DNA from: Sphagnum compactum
Lineage: Eukaryota > Bryophyta > Sphagnopsida > Sphagnales
Reading direction: 5' to 3'
Length of the DNA stretch: 64,000 nt
Assembly: GCA_965153455.1 (NCBI GenBank)
Contig: OZ234493.1
Span: forward strand, 34,772,213 to 34,836,212
Below the pieces are notes generated by a model, which was not told where the DNA came from, did not search any database, and was given only the letters and a program-made list of their open reading frames with translations. This document shows positions 44,347-57,078 of this stretch, one piece after another. Both the position numbers and the translations under genes were made by a program. Position 1 is the first letter of the stretch; each line of letters opens with the position of its first letter.

Positions 44347-47300
44347 ATGCCAAATAAGCATGAAATCAAGTCTGAAGTGGACAGAAATACTTCAGCTGAT
44401 CATCCTCCTGATAATGATGGTGACGATGATGACTCAGAATTTGTTGAAGTTGATCCTACTGGTCGCTATGGGCGGGTCAGTATTGGCATGGCCATTCTCT
44501 CCAGTTCTTCTTGTCACTTTTTTCCTTTTTCTCTTACTAATGCTTCTTTTTTGTGCTGACTTTCTGAGTATCTTTGAAATTCTAATACAGTTTGTGATAT
44601 GGTGAATGCAGTATGATGATGTTCTTGGCAAAGGGGCTTTTAAGACTGTGTATCCTATTTCAGCTATTTGTAGAGAGAAATTTCAGCTATCCTAGTGTTG
44701 AAATGAATAAAAGTGATGCTTACCAGAATGACGCAAATCACAAACATTTGGGTGGAAATGATTTTGCTGTCGTAATGTCTTCATGTTGGCACTGTTAGCC
44801 TTTACTCCTTTGCAGCTACAGGGCATTTGATGAAGTGGATGGAATTGAAGTGGCATGGAATCAAGTGAAAGTTCAAGATGTTTTGAAGAGTCCTGATGAT
44901 CTGGAGCGCCTTTATTCGGAAGTTCACTTGTTGAAGACACTGAAACACAAGAACATCATTAAATTTTATAATTCTTGGGTGGACACCAAGACAAAGAATG
45001 TGAACTTCATCACTGAGATTTTTACCTCTGGCACTTTGAGGCAGTAAGTACTCTCTTTCGAACTGCTTTGGCTTCAGATGAGACACTACTTGGATTCCAG
45101 TGGGTCATAGTATAGGAATAGAAGTGGAATTAAGAAGCCTCTCCAAGGTTGGAATTATAGCTGAACTGCCTAAATATTCTTGTGCGTCAGGAGATCTATT
45201 GCATCCATGGGAAGTCTTGCATTGCAGGGGGAAAATCTCTTATTTGACTCTGCTGGATAGCTGGAAGTTGCCTGAATCTTACTCCCTTGCTGCTTTCCAA
45301 TGCTGTCCACACTTGATTTGTTTTGGAAGCCTAGGGTGTTATTACTTGAACTGGATGTTGGTGATCACTCAAGAATTGGATTTCCTTAAGAATAGGCCAG
45401 ATGAGCATTATGAGGGGGTTAAATCCATATTTAGAAATCTTGATTTGTGCCATTTCATTCACATTCTCAATGGTTTTGAGCATGGGGAACAGTCCTTGAT
45501 TGTAGAGGAAAGGTTCCAGATCTTCTATTTGAGAGGAAAACATAATATGTAAGCAGGTGATTTCTGGGTGATGTTCTTTGTCTAGGGAGATAAAATAGAA
45601 ATTTGTTGACCAATTGAGTAGGGTATTTCAGGTACCGGAAGAAACACAAGCATGTTGACATCAAGGCAGTTAAGAATTGGTCACGCCAGATTTTGCGTGG
45701 GCTCCTTTACCTGCATAGTCACGATCCACCAATCATACATCGTGACCTGAAGTGTGACAACATTTTTGTGAATGGCAATCAAGGGGAGGTCAAAATTGGG
45801 GACCTGGGACTTGCAGCCATTCTGCGACAGGCACATGCAGCTCACAGTGTCATTGGTGGGTAACCTTGTTTCCATTTTTATGTGTGGTTGTCAAATGAGC
45901 AGCTCTTTCTGAGTGGGCTTAGCACCTAAGTATCTGTACACACGAGCTCTCAGTTATGCAGGCTTTGGCTGTCATCGTTTTCTTGGTCTGTTGCTAATTA
46001 TTTCCATTATTTCTTATGCACATGATATTTGTTCACTCTCTTGTGCTACTCTGCAATTGTTGTGGATGTGGATCTGCTCCAATGAACTGAAGAGAACTGT
46101 TTAGCCCAGGTATTGAGATTGAAAATGTGAAATAGTTACTTTGAACTCTAGACAGATGAAGAAAGGTGTTTAGCTTTCTGATGCAGCCTCTGTTGTACCT
46201 GAGGTCAGGTCTCCTTTTAATAAGGAGCATGAACTTGGTGCCAATAATTATGATGCCAGTTTTGCAATCCTCAAGGCTGAGCTTACAGCTTGCCTTTCTT
46301 GGTGTGACTACTTTGTAATTCATAGGCAGCAGACTGATTAGTGTCAGAAGGGGGGGATCATATGAGATTTTTTGTTCAAATTTGTACAAGACTCATTAGA
46401 CAAGGTTGTGTACAATTAGGTTGTTTCTTATCTGAATGTTAGCTATTGGAGTGAGCCCAGCAGGGAATTGTTGTGGCAAAAAGCTGGCTCAGTCTTGTAG
46501 CTTTTTCTCATCCAATGTATGGTTAATTGTTTTGCAGGTACACCAGAGTTTATGGCCCCAGAGCTTTATGAAGAAGAATATAATGAGCTTGTTGACATAT
46601 ATTCTTTTGGAATGTGCCTTTTAGAGATGGTTACCTTTGAATATCCTTACAGTGAGTGCACCAATGCTGCACAGATCTACAAGAAGGTGACATCGGTAAG
46701 AAGCTCTGGCTTTTTGCTTCTTCTGTTAGTGTTCAGAATTATCAGCTGAGCTCTTTTGTTTTTGTGTTCCCATATTGGACATCTCTGTACAAATGCAGTG
46801 TGAATGGTGCTTCAACAGGGGAGTAGACGTTGATTCTTGAATCTTATGCAGGGCAAGAAGCCAGCTGCTCTTGAGAAAGTGAAGGACCCGGAGGTTCGAG
46901 CATTTGTTGAGAAGTGTCTGGCTGCTGCATCCATCAGGCTACCTGCAAGAGAGCTTCTAATGGACTCATTTCTCCAGTGTGAAGGTGACCGTGAAGCATT
47001 GGAATGTGGGTCATCTTTACTGATTGCAAAGTGCAGGATAGACGACATGGAAGAGCTTGGTGTGGTTTTTGAAAACCCAGTACCTTCAATGCCTCAGTTA
47101 GCAGATTTCCACACCAAACAGAAGGGTCTAGGAGATCATAGTGACAGCCATGCAGATGTTGTGAGCACATCAGAGATGCCACCACCATCGTCAGTTGCTT
47201 GGGAGCCTGAAGCAGAGGATCACCCTCAGCCCAGAAACAGTCACTTCGAACCTGACAAATACTCAGGGGAGAAGGAGCGGGCACGCAGAGACTTTAGGGT

Positions 47301-48868
47301 GAAGGGTAAAAGAGGAGATGATGACACCATTTATTTGAGACTTCGCATTGCTGATCATGATGGTGAGTTTTAGTTGGAGTCTGTGGTGGTGAATGGTCGT
47401 TTTCAAGCACCATTTTCCCATGTAAATGTGCTTTTGTTGATAGGAACACAAGTCCCACCTTTGCAGCAGTTTTTTATGAGTGTCAGAGAATATGTATTGA
47501 TAGCACTGTTGTGCCAGAGAAACTGTAACAATGTGCGATTCTTGTTTCACAGGTCACAGCCGCAACATCCACTTCCCTTTTGACATAGAGATGGACACGG
47601 CAATGAGTGTTGCAAGTGAAATGGTGGCAGAGCTTGACCTGTCTGACCAGGATGTTACCACCATTGCTGAGATGATTGATGTGGAAATCCTTGCATTGGT
47701 TCCTGAATGGAAACCAGGAGTTGCTGTTGATGATACCGGTGCCACTGATGGTGAAACTGGTGGACCAAATGAGGACAGTTATCCACAAGAACCAGATGAG
47801 TATGATCCAATCGCCACAATATCTTCTGAGGACTCTATGACTGAACAACTTGCATCCAGTTGGAAACCACGTTCTTTTTCCCCCAAGATCAGCTCCGTAG
47901 CTGGAACCTCTCCTCCAAGGGTGGTTGAGGGGACCATGCATGGACGCTTTGAGGAAGTCACATACCGTACTCGATCTGATCTTCAGCAACGTGGACCTGA
48001 AGATCCTGTGGTCTTCTCCAGTGATTCTTCTGAAGGACACATGAGAGGTGAAGAAGATTGGGAGCATGATAGATCAAAATCTGAAGCTTCTGTGGCAGAT
48101 AGTGCCTCACCTACCCGTGGATCTTTCTCATCTGGCCTAAAGCACACTGACCTTGCTGAGGAGGATTGCCACAGTGAGGCAGGATCTTTTGATGAGCTTG
48201 GTGAAGTGAGAAGTACCAGTAGTGCCCAGTTCACAGGGAGGCTTCGAGAGGAAGAGGGTGTAGAAGATAACCAAGGTTTCTATAGAAGCAATGATTGTAT
48301 CGAAAATGAAGGGTTGCTGTCAGATTGGAGCAACCATAGTGAAGATGAAGAAGCCATTACTAATCGTGAACTGGAGAGACTGGCATTACAACAAAAGGAA
48401 GAGCTTCGTGACCTCCAACACCGGCATGAGCAAGCCTTGCTTGCAATCAAGAATCGGATGTGGCAAAAACCGTCCAAGTCAATCTCATCACGTTCAGGAC
48501 ACACCCATTCTTCCAATGTAGATTTCCATCGGAGCAATATAAGGAACCAGACCTTTCAATCAACACAGCCTCGCTCAGCATCATGTGTTGATCTTCGCAG
48601 CAAGCAGTTCCTGGAAACTCAGAATGGCAAGCTGCCTTCAGAGGAGTCAGAGGTCTTAAGCAGGCTTGCTTCAAGAAAAGGTGCAGGTATGAGTGCTGGT
48701 TATGTCAAGTTCACGGATGAACCAAGAGGCTTTGGGTTAGACCACAATTTGCAAGGGCATTTTTCTCAAGAATCATCATCAGACAGTAGGTATAATAGAC
48801 GACATTCATGGAAACCAGATACAGCAATAAGAGAGCATGGGAAATTCAAAGGGCCCTACTTCTATTAG
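44347..48868 (+). CDS. WNK: WNK (with-no-lysine) serine/threonine protein kinase
   Basis: Seven coding exons: 44347-44475, 44612-44649, 44816-45043, 45632-45855, 46538-46695, 46852-47362, 47553-48868. Total 2604 nt, 867 residues, all phases matching. The kinase domain (about 43-300) has [10 protein letters not shown] with Lys54 in the glycine loop, while the usual strand-3 Lys is Asn71 (EVAWNQVKV), the defining WNK feature. Then come HRDLKCDN (168-175), DLGLA (189-193), GTPEFMAPE (207-215), and [20 protein letters not shown]. After it, a PF2-like OSR1 C-terminal domain (about 415-490) reads [20 protein letters not shown] and [16 protein letters not shown] low-complexity acidic, Ser-rich region follows, with a coiled coil near 698-735 ([20 protein letters not shown]). 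Plant WNKs act in flowering time, osmotic and ABA signalling; the exact paralogue cannot be told. A probable 3' UTR intron runs from 48961 to 49282. Confidence 0.97.
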
Positions 48869-48960
48869 AAGTTTCCCAGGCTTTGGGTTAATCAATCATA
48901 AGGCTTACGATGTCAAGCACAGCTTCATAAAGGACTGCTTCAGCTAGAAATGCTGAGAAG

Positions 48961-49282
48961 GTTAGTAACACCTACTCCACTTTTCTTTTCCTTTACTATG
49001 ATTATATTACAGTGGTTAATTTGCCATGCCACCTTGGTTGGTGGTCAACCAGAGCACTGGCTTGTGACATGCCATTTTTCTGGATGTTCAGTTACAAACA
49101 TAGGTAGTAGATTTGAGTGTACTTTTGAGGCACATATTCAGGGCGCCAGCTTTTTATCTGGTGTATGTCATACCTAAAACTGGGTTTGATTTTATTTTCT
49201 TTTGTACTTTAGTTTGCTGTAATGTTGATAGTCTACTGCCATTAGCACAAAACTGGCCAATCTGTTGAATTGGTGTTTGCAG
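48961..49282 (+). other. Probable 3' UTR intron of WNK
   Basis: Donor GAGAAG|GTTAGT starts 93 bases after the stop codon, and acceptor GTGTTTGCAG ends at 49282. A T-rich tract lies between. The call rests only on splice-site likeness. Confidence 0.35.
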
Positions 49283-49704
49283 TCAGATTAGCTTCGTCCC
49301 TTGGTGCCAGTACTTCCAAATAGTGGGTGATTGAATATTGTGGCACAGACAATTGGAAATGACAGTTGTAGATTTTGGCGTAGATTTTGGCCAAACGGTA
49401 CTGAGTCAGTAAACATCCTAGTCAAAGAGTTTCTAACAATACAAAGTTTCTTTGACTGCTTTGAATTCTGAATTATGACTAGGAAAGGCATTTCATTTCA
49501 TGCATAGTATAAACTGTCTATAAATCTAGATCATACATGCAGCAGCTACTTATGGACAATAATAAGATTCTGCAACAAATTGTAAGGTACTTGCTTTCAA
49601 TCAGTTTACAGATCGGTCAGCACCTCCTACCAAAAGTTGTGAAAAAATAGTTCTCCCAAAACACCAAAGCTTGTGCTGAAAAAGGAAATATATCCATCAA
49701 ACAA

Positions 49705-50052
49705 TAGAGATTTCCATAAAGTCAGATAAAGACAGCACCAGTACCCTGAGTTTGGTCATACACAGGGTGAGATTGAAAAAATACTTGCACAAGAGTACAT
49801 TACCATTCAATTTTAATGGTTTCTGAGTTTCCTCCTGTCTTTCTTCTTTCGTGTCCGGCTCCATTGCTGCTACATAGATTTTCACTGCTTCTACCCGTAC
49901 AGCTGCTATAATTCCTCTCGAACCCTGTGCATTAAATGCTGAGTTTCAGCATTTCATACTGAGATTTAATAAAATTTCCTTACTTTACAGAAAAGAGGGC
50001 GTGAAAGGAGGCCCAAAGACAGGCTGAAGACAGGGTGACTTTACACTGACTA
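49705..50052. mobile_element. MITE-like element, family B, copy 2
   Basis: Same orientation and block order as 2153-2556: it begins TAGAGATTTCCATAAAGTCAG after CAA, like copy 1, and ends near ACTTTACACTGACTA. It lies between the convergent WNK and H2B genes. The inverted ends are more worn than in copy 1, so the right border is approximate. Confidence 0.65.
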
Positions 50053-50847
50053 TTTCTCAGAAACTATTCCTGGTGTACAACATTCCTTCCAAACATGCTA
50101 AACACACTTCAGCAGGCATTGCACATAAAATAAATTTTGCTGTAACAAGAATTTGTTGCATTCTCTTCTGCACAAAATGTCAATTTCCATTATGCACAGC
50201 CAATGTTTCTTCAGTCTCTGCTCACATGGTATTCCAAACTCCACTGGAATTATTGTCTACATTAGAAGTTTGAAGAGAAGTAGATGTACATGCAAACCAA
50301 GACATACAAGAGGTTATCCTAAGAGGACCAGCAGAGGAGAGGCAAAACCCTAGTGCTTTCTGCAGAAGCAACAAAGGCAAAATCTTATTGTTGTCCATAA
50401 GAAGCAACTTGCTAAAGCACAACGCTAACTTTCAACAATAGCACAACCCAAAAGAGTAAGCTCTTCAATTCGGCAGTTCAACAATACAAATGATTTAGAA
50501 AGTCTATTTACACTAACTCTGCAAATCAGTAATCAGAGCGCATCACCACATTTGCTTAGGGATTTCACATCCAAAATCTGCCCTTCCCTGTAAACACGCT
50601 TTGCACATCACAGAATTCATCAACATGCCCTCAAAAGATTAAGTGCAGCATACCAAAAGCTCTAAAAGCCGTGATACTTACGGACCTTCGTGGAAGCTAT
50701 AAACAAGTCCACAAGATTCCATAGGGGAAGTGTCAATGCCTCTTTGATAAAAGTAATTCAAGTAGAAAATTAGTACTGGAGCTGTTGATTTGCAAAGGGA
50801 TGGTGGTGTTCATAAACACCAAGAAAAAGCGTATTTTCCCGAGAGCC
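50053..50847. other. Intergenic DNA and H2B 3' UTR
   Basis: No gene is seen. The H2B transcript must end here. I found no animal-type histone 3' stem-loop near the stop codon, which is expected, since plant histone mRNAs are polyadenylated. Confidence 0.45.
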
Positions 50848-51410
50848 TCAAGCACTAGTGAATTTAGTGACAGCCTTCGTTCCTTCGGAGACTGCGTGCT
50901 TAGCAAGTTCTCCAGGCAATATCAAACGCACAGCTGTTTGAATTTCCCGTGATGTAATAGTGGGCTTCTTATTATAGCGAGCAAGACGAGCCGCTTCTTG
51001 CGCTAACTTCTCAAAGATATCGTTGATGAAAGAGTTCATAATTCCCATAGCTTTCGAAGAGATCCCCGTATCGGGATGAACCTAAACAGACAGAACACAA
51101 AATAGGACATTGTTAAGAAAATCTAAACAACGTGTGCCATAAAACAAGCCACTCTCAATTCGGACAGTGAGAACTAAACAGTCTACTAAAAAAAACCCCT
51201 AAGCTTTTCGACCGTAGAGAAGCGAACAACACTGTTTACCTGCTTCAAAACTTTGTAGATGTAAATCTTATAAGTCTCGATACTCTTGGCCTTTTTCTTC
51301 TTGCTTCCCTCCTTCTTCACCGGTTTCTTCTCGGCCTTGGTCTTCACGGGCTTCTTCTCAGCCCTGGACTTCCCTCCTTTCTGCTCAGCTTCAACCGCTT
51401 TTGGCGCCAT
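50848..51410 (-). CDS. Histone H2B with one intron
   Basis: Core histone that pairs with H2A in the nucleosome. Exon 1 is 51410-51240 (57 codons) and exon 2 is 51081-50848 (77 codons plus stop), giving 134 residues. The 158-bp intron has GT (51239-51238) and AG ends and splits the protein between KVLKQ and VHPDTG in phase 0. The Lys/Ala/Glu-rich plant-type tail contains two copies of AEKKPVK and [20 protein letters not shown]. The histone fold follows: [54 protein letters not shown]. It ends [10 protein letters not shown], with Lys130 at the conserved ubiquitination site. Many plant H2B genes have no intron, so this interruption is notable. The upstream TATA box and octamer fit replication-linked expression. 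Confidence 0.96.
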
Positions 51411-51559
51411 CGCATACAAGGAAAACACTAAACGCAAAGCCTTGAAAACAATCTTCGAACTCTTCTAACAAATCGCTCCTTCAAACGAACTGTTCTTCAG
51501 ACCGCTCGCGAAATCGGAAAAAACAGGTTACAAGCTCATAAGTTCCGCGAGGTCGCCAT

Positions 51560-51566
51560 TTATATA
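51560..51566 (-). promoter_or_regulatory. TATA box of H2B
   Basis: Read on the minus strand this is TATATAA within GCTATATAAATGG. It lies 150 bases before the start codon, implying a leader of about 120 bases. Confidence 0.7.
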
Positions 51567-51629
51567 GCGAGCGAGGGAAGTGGGAAAGCGTCCGTCGGGG
51601 AGGATCTCAGAGACGAGAGTATTTTTGGA

Positions 51630-51634
51630 CCAAT
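51630..51634. promoter_or_regulatory. CCAAT box in H2B promoter (inverted)
   Basis: CCAAT on the plus strand, about 65 bases upstream of the H2B TATA box. CCAAT boxes work in both orientations. Confidence 0.4.
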
Positions 51635-51655
51635 GGCTGTGCAGGAACTGTGTCA

Positions 51656-51663
51656 CGCGGATC
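51656..51663. promoter_or_regulatory. Plant histone octamer motif (OCT)
   Basis: CGCGGATC, an exact match to the octamer found in plant histone promoters that supports S-phase and meristem expression. It is about 90 bases upstream of the H2B TATA box and in reverse orientation to the gene. Confidence 0.7.
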
Positions 51664-51857
51664 TCAATCTGACGGCATCCGTTACACCTGGGGGGTTCTA
51701 GATCGAAGGCGGCGAAATGCGTACCGGTTACGCCAATAGGAGGCTTCGCATCCGGATGCACGGATCGATTCACGATCCAACGGCGGAGGTTAAACAAGAG
51801 GTCGTTGCTCGTCAGGACCGGTGTCGGCGGGTAAGTCTGGTAGCTACGCTGGCAAAA

Positions 51858-52080
51858 GACTTACCCTTGAGGGTATATATCAGGGTATATAAACACACAC
51901 ACACACACACATATACCTTCCTTGCTTGGTAAACTTCTTTGGCTACTTTCTAATTACCCGGACTTGGCTGGGCAGGTATTTCAAACTTATCCTCTCTTTA
52001 CTCTGCCTATACATATGCATACATATGTATATACCCGGGGGAGGGTAATTGTTTTGTACTGAGTAAAAATAGGGTATATG
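51858..52080. repeat. GGGTATAT / CA microsatellite patch
   Basis: AGGGTATATATC, AGGGTATATAAAC, a CA run (51893-51911), ATATACC and a palindromic CATATG-rich stretch (52010-52035) sit together, with GGGTATATGCC at 52072. Confidence 0.6.
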
Positions 52081-55000
52081 CCAAAATCATGAATAATCAT
52101 AATATTATGCAATTTTTTTGTATTTTGTAATGCATGTGATTATGATGGATTTTGTTTTAATTATGGTGACTAACTATTGAGTATATTAGTCATTAAATAT
52201 AGATATTGATATTGATAATCTATATTCATAAGAATGATTTAAATGTTTTTTTTTTTTTTCTAGTGATAGATTGGTTTCATTCTATCTTTGTTAATTTTTT
52301 TGATAGGATGTTTGAATTTTATTTTTTAAAATTAAAGGTGTCGAATTGAGTTTTGGAAAATTAATTAAATATTCGACAGTGGGTTGTCAAAGTGGCCCAA
52401 GTACCATGTTAGTACGTATTATAAGACATGAAGATATATGGAAATATATATGCTTGTAGAAAATGTGAATATGAATTTGTTGGTGGAAATTTATATAAAT
52501 GATCTTGAAATCGTAAAAATGGATAATATACACTACATCAACTTGTGGTTTTATAATGTGTCCAAAATATGGAAATCGTATTTAAATTGAAGACACTATC
52601 TATCACCGAATGTTTACAAAATACCCATGACTTTGAAGTTACCATAAAGTTCAATTGTGGCAATTCTCCATTTGAATATTTTTGTAATGAACTAGCATTT
52701 TGTCAATTTGGATGAAAGTTACAACCAAAGAGCATTCACATGAATGAAAAATGATTTTTTTTCATCAACCTCAATCATTGTGTTAATATGCATGAAGAAG
52801 GAACATGGGCCAATAATCTTACATAAATTGTAAATGTACAAAGGGTATATGGGTTGTGTAGATAGACAAGTTTGAATTTGGAACAAACCAATGTTAGGCA
52901 CGTATTAGAAATGGCACCAAACCCTTAATGGGTTTTAACCATGGGTATTTTTTTAAATCAAAGAACTAGTTTTCATATATAATCATGGTTCTCAAAAAGT
53001 ATAAATAAATAAATTGTAGTTCTTTACCAATTCCTTTTTGGAAATTGCGAGTTCTTTGAAGATTTTAAATAATTGGAATCAAAGGTTCTTTGATTTTGAA
53101 ACTTCTAAAAGAACTAGGACCAACAATTATTTTAAAAAATTGAATACTCACCAAAATTGGAACAAACTTGTTTCTTTGAAGTGAACTAAATGAATTGATG
53201 ATTGTCACACAACCATCAACTTGAAAAAGAAAAATGTAATGAATTCCAATTTATAATGAATACAATTGGACTTGGCTAATTGTCAATGCTTAGGAAAAGG
53301 AAAACATGTAACACATATACAATATTAACACTCTAATAATTAGGAATTTTGACACTAACAATTTTAAACACTTACAAAATTAATAAGTATTAATCTCCAT
53401 ATCCAAAAATTAATGTTTGTAAAAATAACCAATGGAATAGTATTGTATTTTCTTTCAATTCTTTTAAGCTTCATAACAAAACTCTTTAAAATATTTGAAA
53501 ATATCTTTGATTTGACTCTTCAAAAGTAGTGCACTTCAAAACAACAAATTCCCCACAAGTGCCTCAACCCTTCCCTTTGTTCTCTCCTAAATTGGGGAAG
53601 CTCTCACTCTTCAACCATAACCAAAACCTTTCACCATTTACTTTCTCTTTATTGTCATCATGACCTCAACCTAAATGCACATCCATTCACCACAAATTCA
53701 TACTTTATCTTTAGATTGCATGAAAACTTCTCATTCATCACATGCCACATTGGATTTGGTCAAGGTTAAGTTTGTGAAAATGGTCATTAGGAGCCAATGA
53801 AGTTTATGGTTAGAATTGGTTGATATTTTTAATAAACAAATTGACCTAATCAATATTAGGTGAGGAATTGCTTTTGATTAGATGATATGGATTATTACCA
53901 GTCACATTATGATGTACTTCATGTAAGGCTTATCATGATCTTAATCCATTATTCCCAACTTTAACACTTATCCAAATCATTTTATGAAGAAAGGAGTAAA
54001 ACTTTTATAAAAATTAACATTTTTTTGCGTATTTTTTGTGGGAGTACACATTTTCATGTAACATATGCATGTTTAATGCTTATAGAATTAATATTTAACC
54101 AAGTTCAATTGTATAGGACTAGCACATCCTTCTCAAATGTAGAGGTTTGTACTAGTTGATTTGTCAAGTATTTAGGCCCTTTTAATTGGCCATGGTGCAA
54201 CATTCATATCATTTTCTTCCTACCTACCATAATTTATGATCTAACGAAAAACCTTAATAACAAGGAATGTGGCACTAGGACACATTATGCTACCAATTTC
54301 ATCTAGAGAACTTGGCTTACTAATGATGATGAATGACTCATTAGAAGGTATAATGTTGTTCAAGGGTGTATTTTCTATTACATTAATTCTTCAAAGTCAT
54401 ATAAGACAATCCAATTCTTTAGTTTGGAAAGTTAATTGATGAATGATTCATTTGTAAATTTTGCTTTGTTCCTTGTGTGGTTGTGAAAACATATTCTTGG
54501 TATGTCAAATAACAATTGTGAACTTTCCAAACCCAACAAAGGAATCACAACATCTGTTTTTTTTAATTGAGAAAATGGTTGGTTATCAACAAAGGTCATG
54601 ATTATGGTGTTAAAATTTAGTTTTTGAAAAGAGGTAGATTTGAGAAAATCCTTTCCATTTCACTTTACCTGCTAATCAACTAAACAAATTTCAATAGATT
54701 TTAGTTTGGAACTATCCATGAATTGATTTATGGAACCTAAAGTTGTCTTGCCTAAACTAATTCCAATGAATCATTGTCATTCAAATTTTGAGGGTTTAAG
54801 TTTTACATCCAAAAACCTACCTTGATAATATATAAGGTGGTTACCAAGTTGGGTACAAAATGTTGGTTATTTCAAATTTGACCTTTTGCATAGTAGGTGG
54901 GTATTTTCTTAAAATAACTAGGAAATTGGTAACTTTGGGATATTGTTTAAACAAGCAAATTGATATTTCCTTGATGGTCCCAAAGAAATTGGAATTTGAT

Positions 55001-56919
55001 TATTTTTGATCACGTGTGAGATAGAAAAAATAATTTCACAAATATCAAGCCTTGTTGATTATTGAAAAAAATTGAAAATTGGCCAACATTAATCATTACC
55101 CTTGAAATATAAGAAACAAATAATCAAAGGAATTCTCGGATATGTATTATGGATTGGTTAGGTCTCACCACACCCTTCACACATATTTCCAATCATTTAA
55201 GCACAAAAACATTATAATTGGGATGTACATAACGAAAAAAATTAAGAGGAAATTATTCAACCTTGGACATCATGAGTCCTTTCACTTGGGCCTAGGTTGG
55301 AAAGTGTTAAGGTAGTTTGGGATGGGGATCACTTGTCTTTGACAAAATAAAATAATAAAAACTTGGATTGCTTTTCTTCAAAATTCTACATTTTGTTACA
55401 GAATTGTGGTTGGCCAATATCAACAACATTTGCATATGAATGATGTCTATAGTCCATTTGATGGTGATGTCAAGTACTTGAGAGAATAGGTAAAGAGTTG
55501 GAATTTGAATGGATTTAGAGTTGATGTTGGTCAAAATCACACATATCTTTGTCAAGAAAGAGGACTTTGTCACGTAGGGGAGTACTAAGAGTCAAGATTT
55601 TACACTACTTGTGTCAAATAAAGTATTGTTTGGAGGCCTTAAATGAAAGAACTAGTATTTTTTCACCCTATTATTACTTTTTTTTCAATATGCACATATT
55701 TAAGCCAAACTACATTTAATTATGATTTTTTTTTGCATTGAATTTTGATACCTCGTAATCATTTAAATTTTTAATTTTAATACTTGATCAAAATGAAAGA
55801 ACATATGACTACAACCATTTTTGAAGGTTTGAAAGCTATAGTGAAAAGCATATAACCATTTGCTCCGTAGGATGGATAAAATTTAATTCTTGCAAACAAC
55901 CATATAAATCTAATTTTCTAAGCCATCAACCATTCTATTTCATTCAAAACAAATAAAGGTAGTTTAAAACAAATGACAAACATATGATTTACTTTCTAGA
56001 AAGTGTCATGCTTGCACTTGTCACAATCAAGATTTTTGTATAAATGACATGTAAATGAAACTAGTTCACTTATTAATATTAGTTATTTTATTAACTTACT
56101 AATTGAATTGAACCTATTAACAACTAATACCTAATTTTTTTAATATACATGTTATTATTTTATTTTATTTTCCTAGTATCAAGGATTAACACAAATTTTA
56201 CATTAATTCTAAATTTATTTTTAGAATAAACATAACCCTTTCATGGAATTAATTAAAATATAGTTTCTACATGATAACCAATATATAACAACTTATATTT
56301 TCATTCACGTATTTTCTAGACTCAAAGAGGTGTGTCCCCCAAGCTTCATCACCATTTTTTTTATAGAAGGGTGTTTGGTTAACCACATTTGATAATCGTT
56401 TTTATGCAAATCAATTGTACCATAACATTCTTTCAATGTCAAATTGAGAATGTGTTTAAACATTTGAAGATGTTCTTCTATATGCATTACATTTTGAGAC
56501 AAGTGAAAAATTAAACATAATGCATGGTGCAAAGTTGAAGGTTTAGAATATCCTATTCATGTTTAGAGTTTAAGGTTTAGTCATTGTAATCTTGTAGAAA
56601 ATTGCTACACCTATGAACTTTTGCAAAAGAGTTGACAAATAAATATGTTAAAATAAGTTTGTAAGATGAATGTCAAGCAACATGTACATTATAATCTTTA
56701 TTGAAATTCCCACGACCAAAGCTTGTAAGATGTCATGTTGAAAATGCAAGTCCCTTAATCAAAAGACACCATCTAGGCTAATGAAATTCACAATACAAGA
56801 TTAAGGCAAATGAACCATTTAGGGGCCAAGTCCTCATTGGTGGGAGGAGGTGGCCCTCAAATTTGTAGATTGATGGAAAATATGATATGAATGTATAATT
56901 GTGATAGGTAAAAGACATT
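52081..56919. other. Gene desert, AT-rich
   Basis: Stops are dense in all frames. No exon chain, transposon end or RNA gene was recognised. Open frames such as 55307-55573 (minus) have no protein-family features. Confidence 0.6.
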
Positions 56920-57078
56920 CTAACTACCTCAGTGGCTAAGGGTAAGGTTGCAAAACTAGCAATTAGGAGTTTGATTCCCAACTAAACCCTCAACTTTTCA
57001 TGCTTTATGAAAAGAATGATGTACTATTGTAGTTAGAATTTAGGATGTTGTTAGTGTTATCAAAAGAAAAGAAAAAGG
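56920..57078 (+). mobile_element. tRNA-derived SINE-like relic
   Basis: CTACCTCAGTGGCTAAGGG resembles a pol III A box of Leu/Ser-type tRNAs. About 35 bases further GGAGTTTGATTCCC resembles the B box (GGTTCGANNCC). The spacing is that of a tRNA head, but no acceptor stem pairing is present, so it is not a working tRNA. An A-rich segment (AAAAGAAAAGAAAAAGG, 57062-57078) may be the tail. Confidence 0.4.

Noticed and set aside
45100-45552. 150-codon frame inside WNK
   Set aside because: It falls in the intron between exons 3 and 4, and the kinase reads correctly without it.
44347-48868. Missing catalytic lysine in the kinase read as a sign of a dead kinase
   Set aside because: Replacement of the strand-3 Lys (here by Asn71) with a Lys in the glycine loop (Lys54) is the normal WNK arrangement.
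56914-56990. Functional tRNA gene
   Set aside because: Box-like motifs are present, but acceptor and anticodon stems do not pair.
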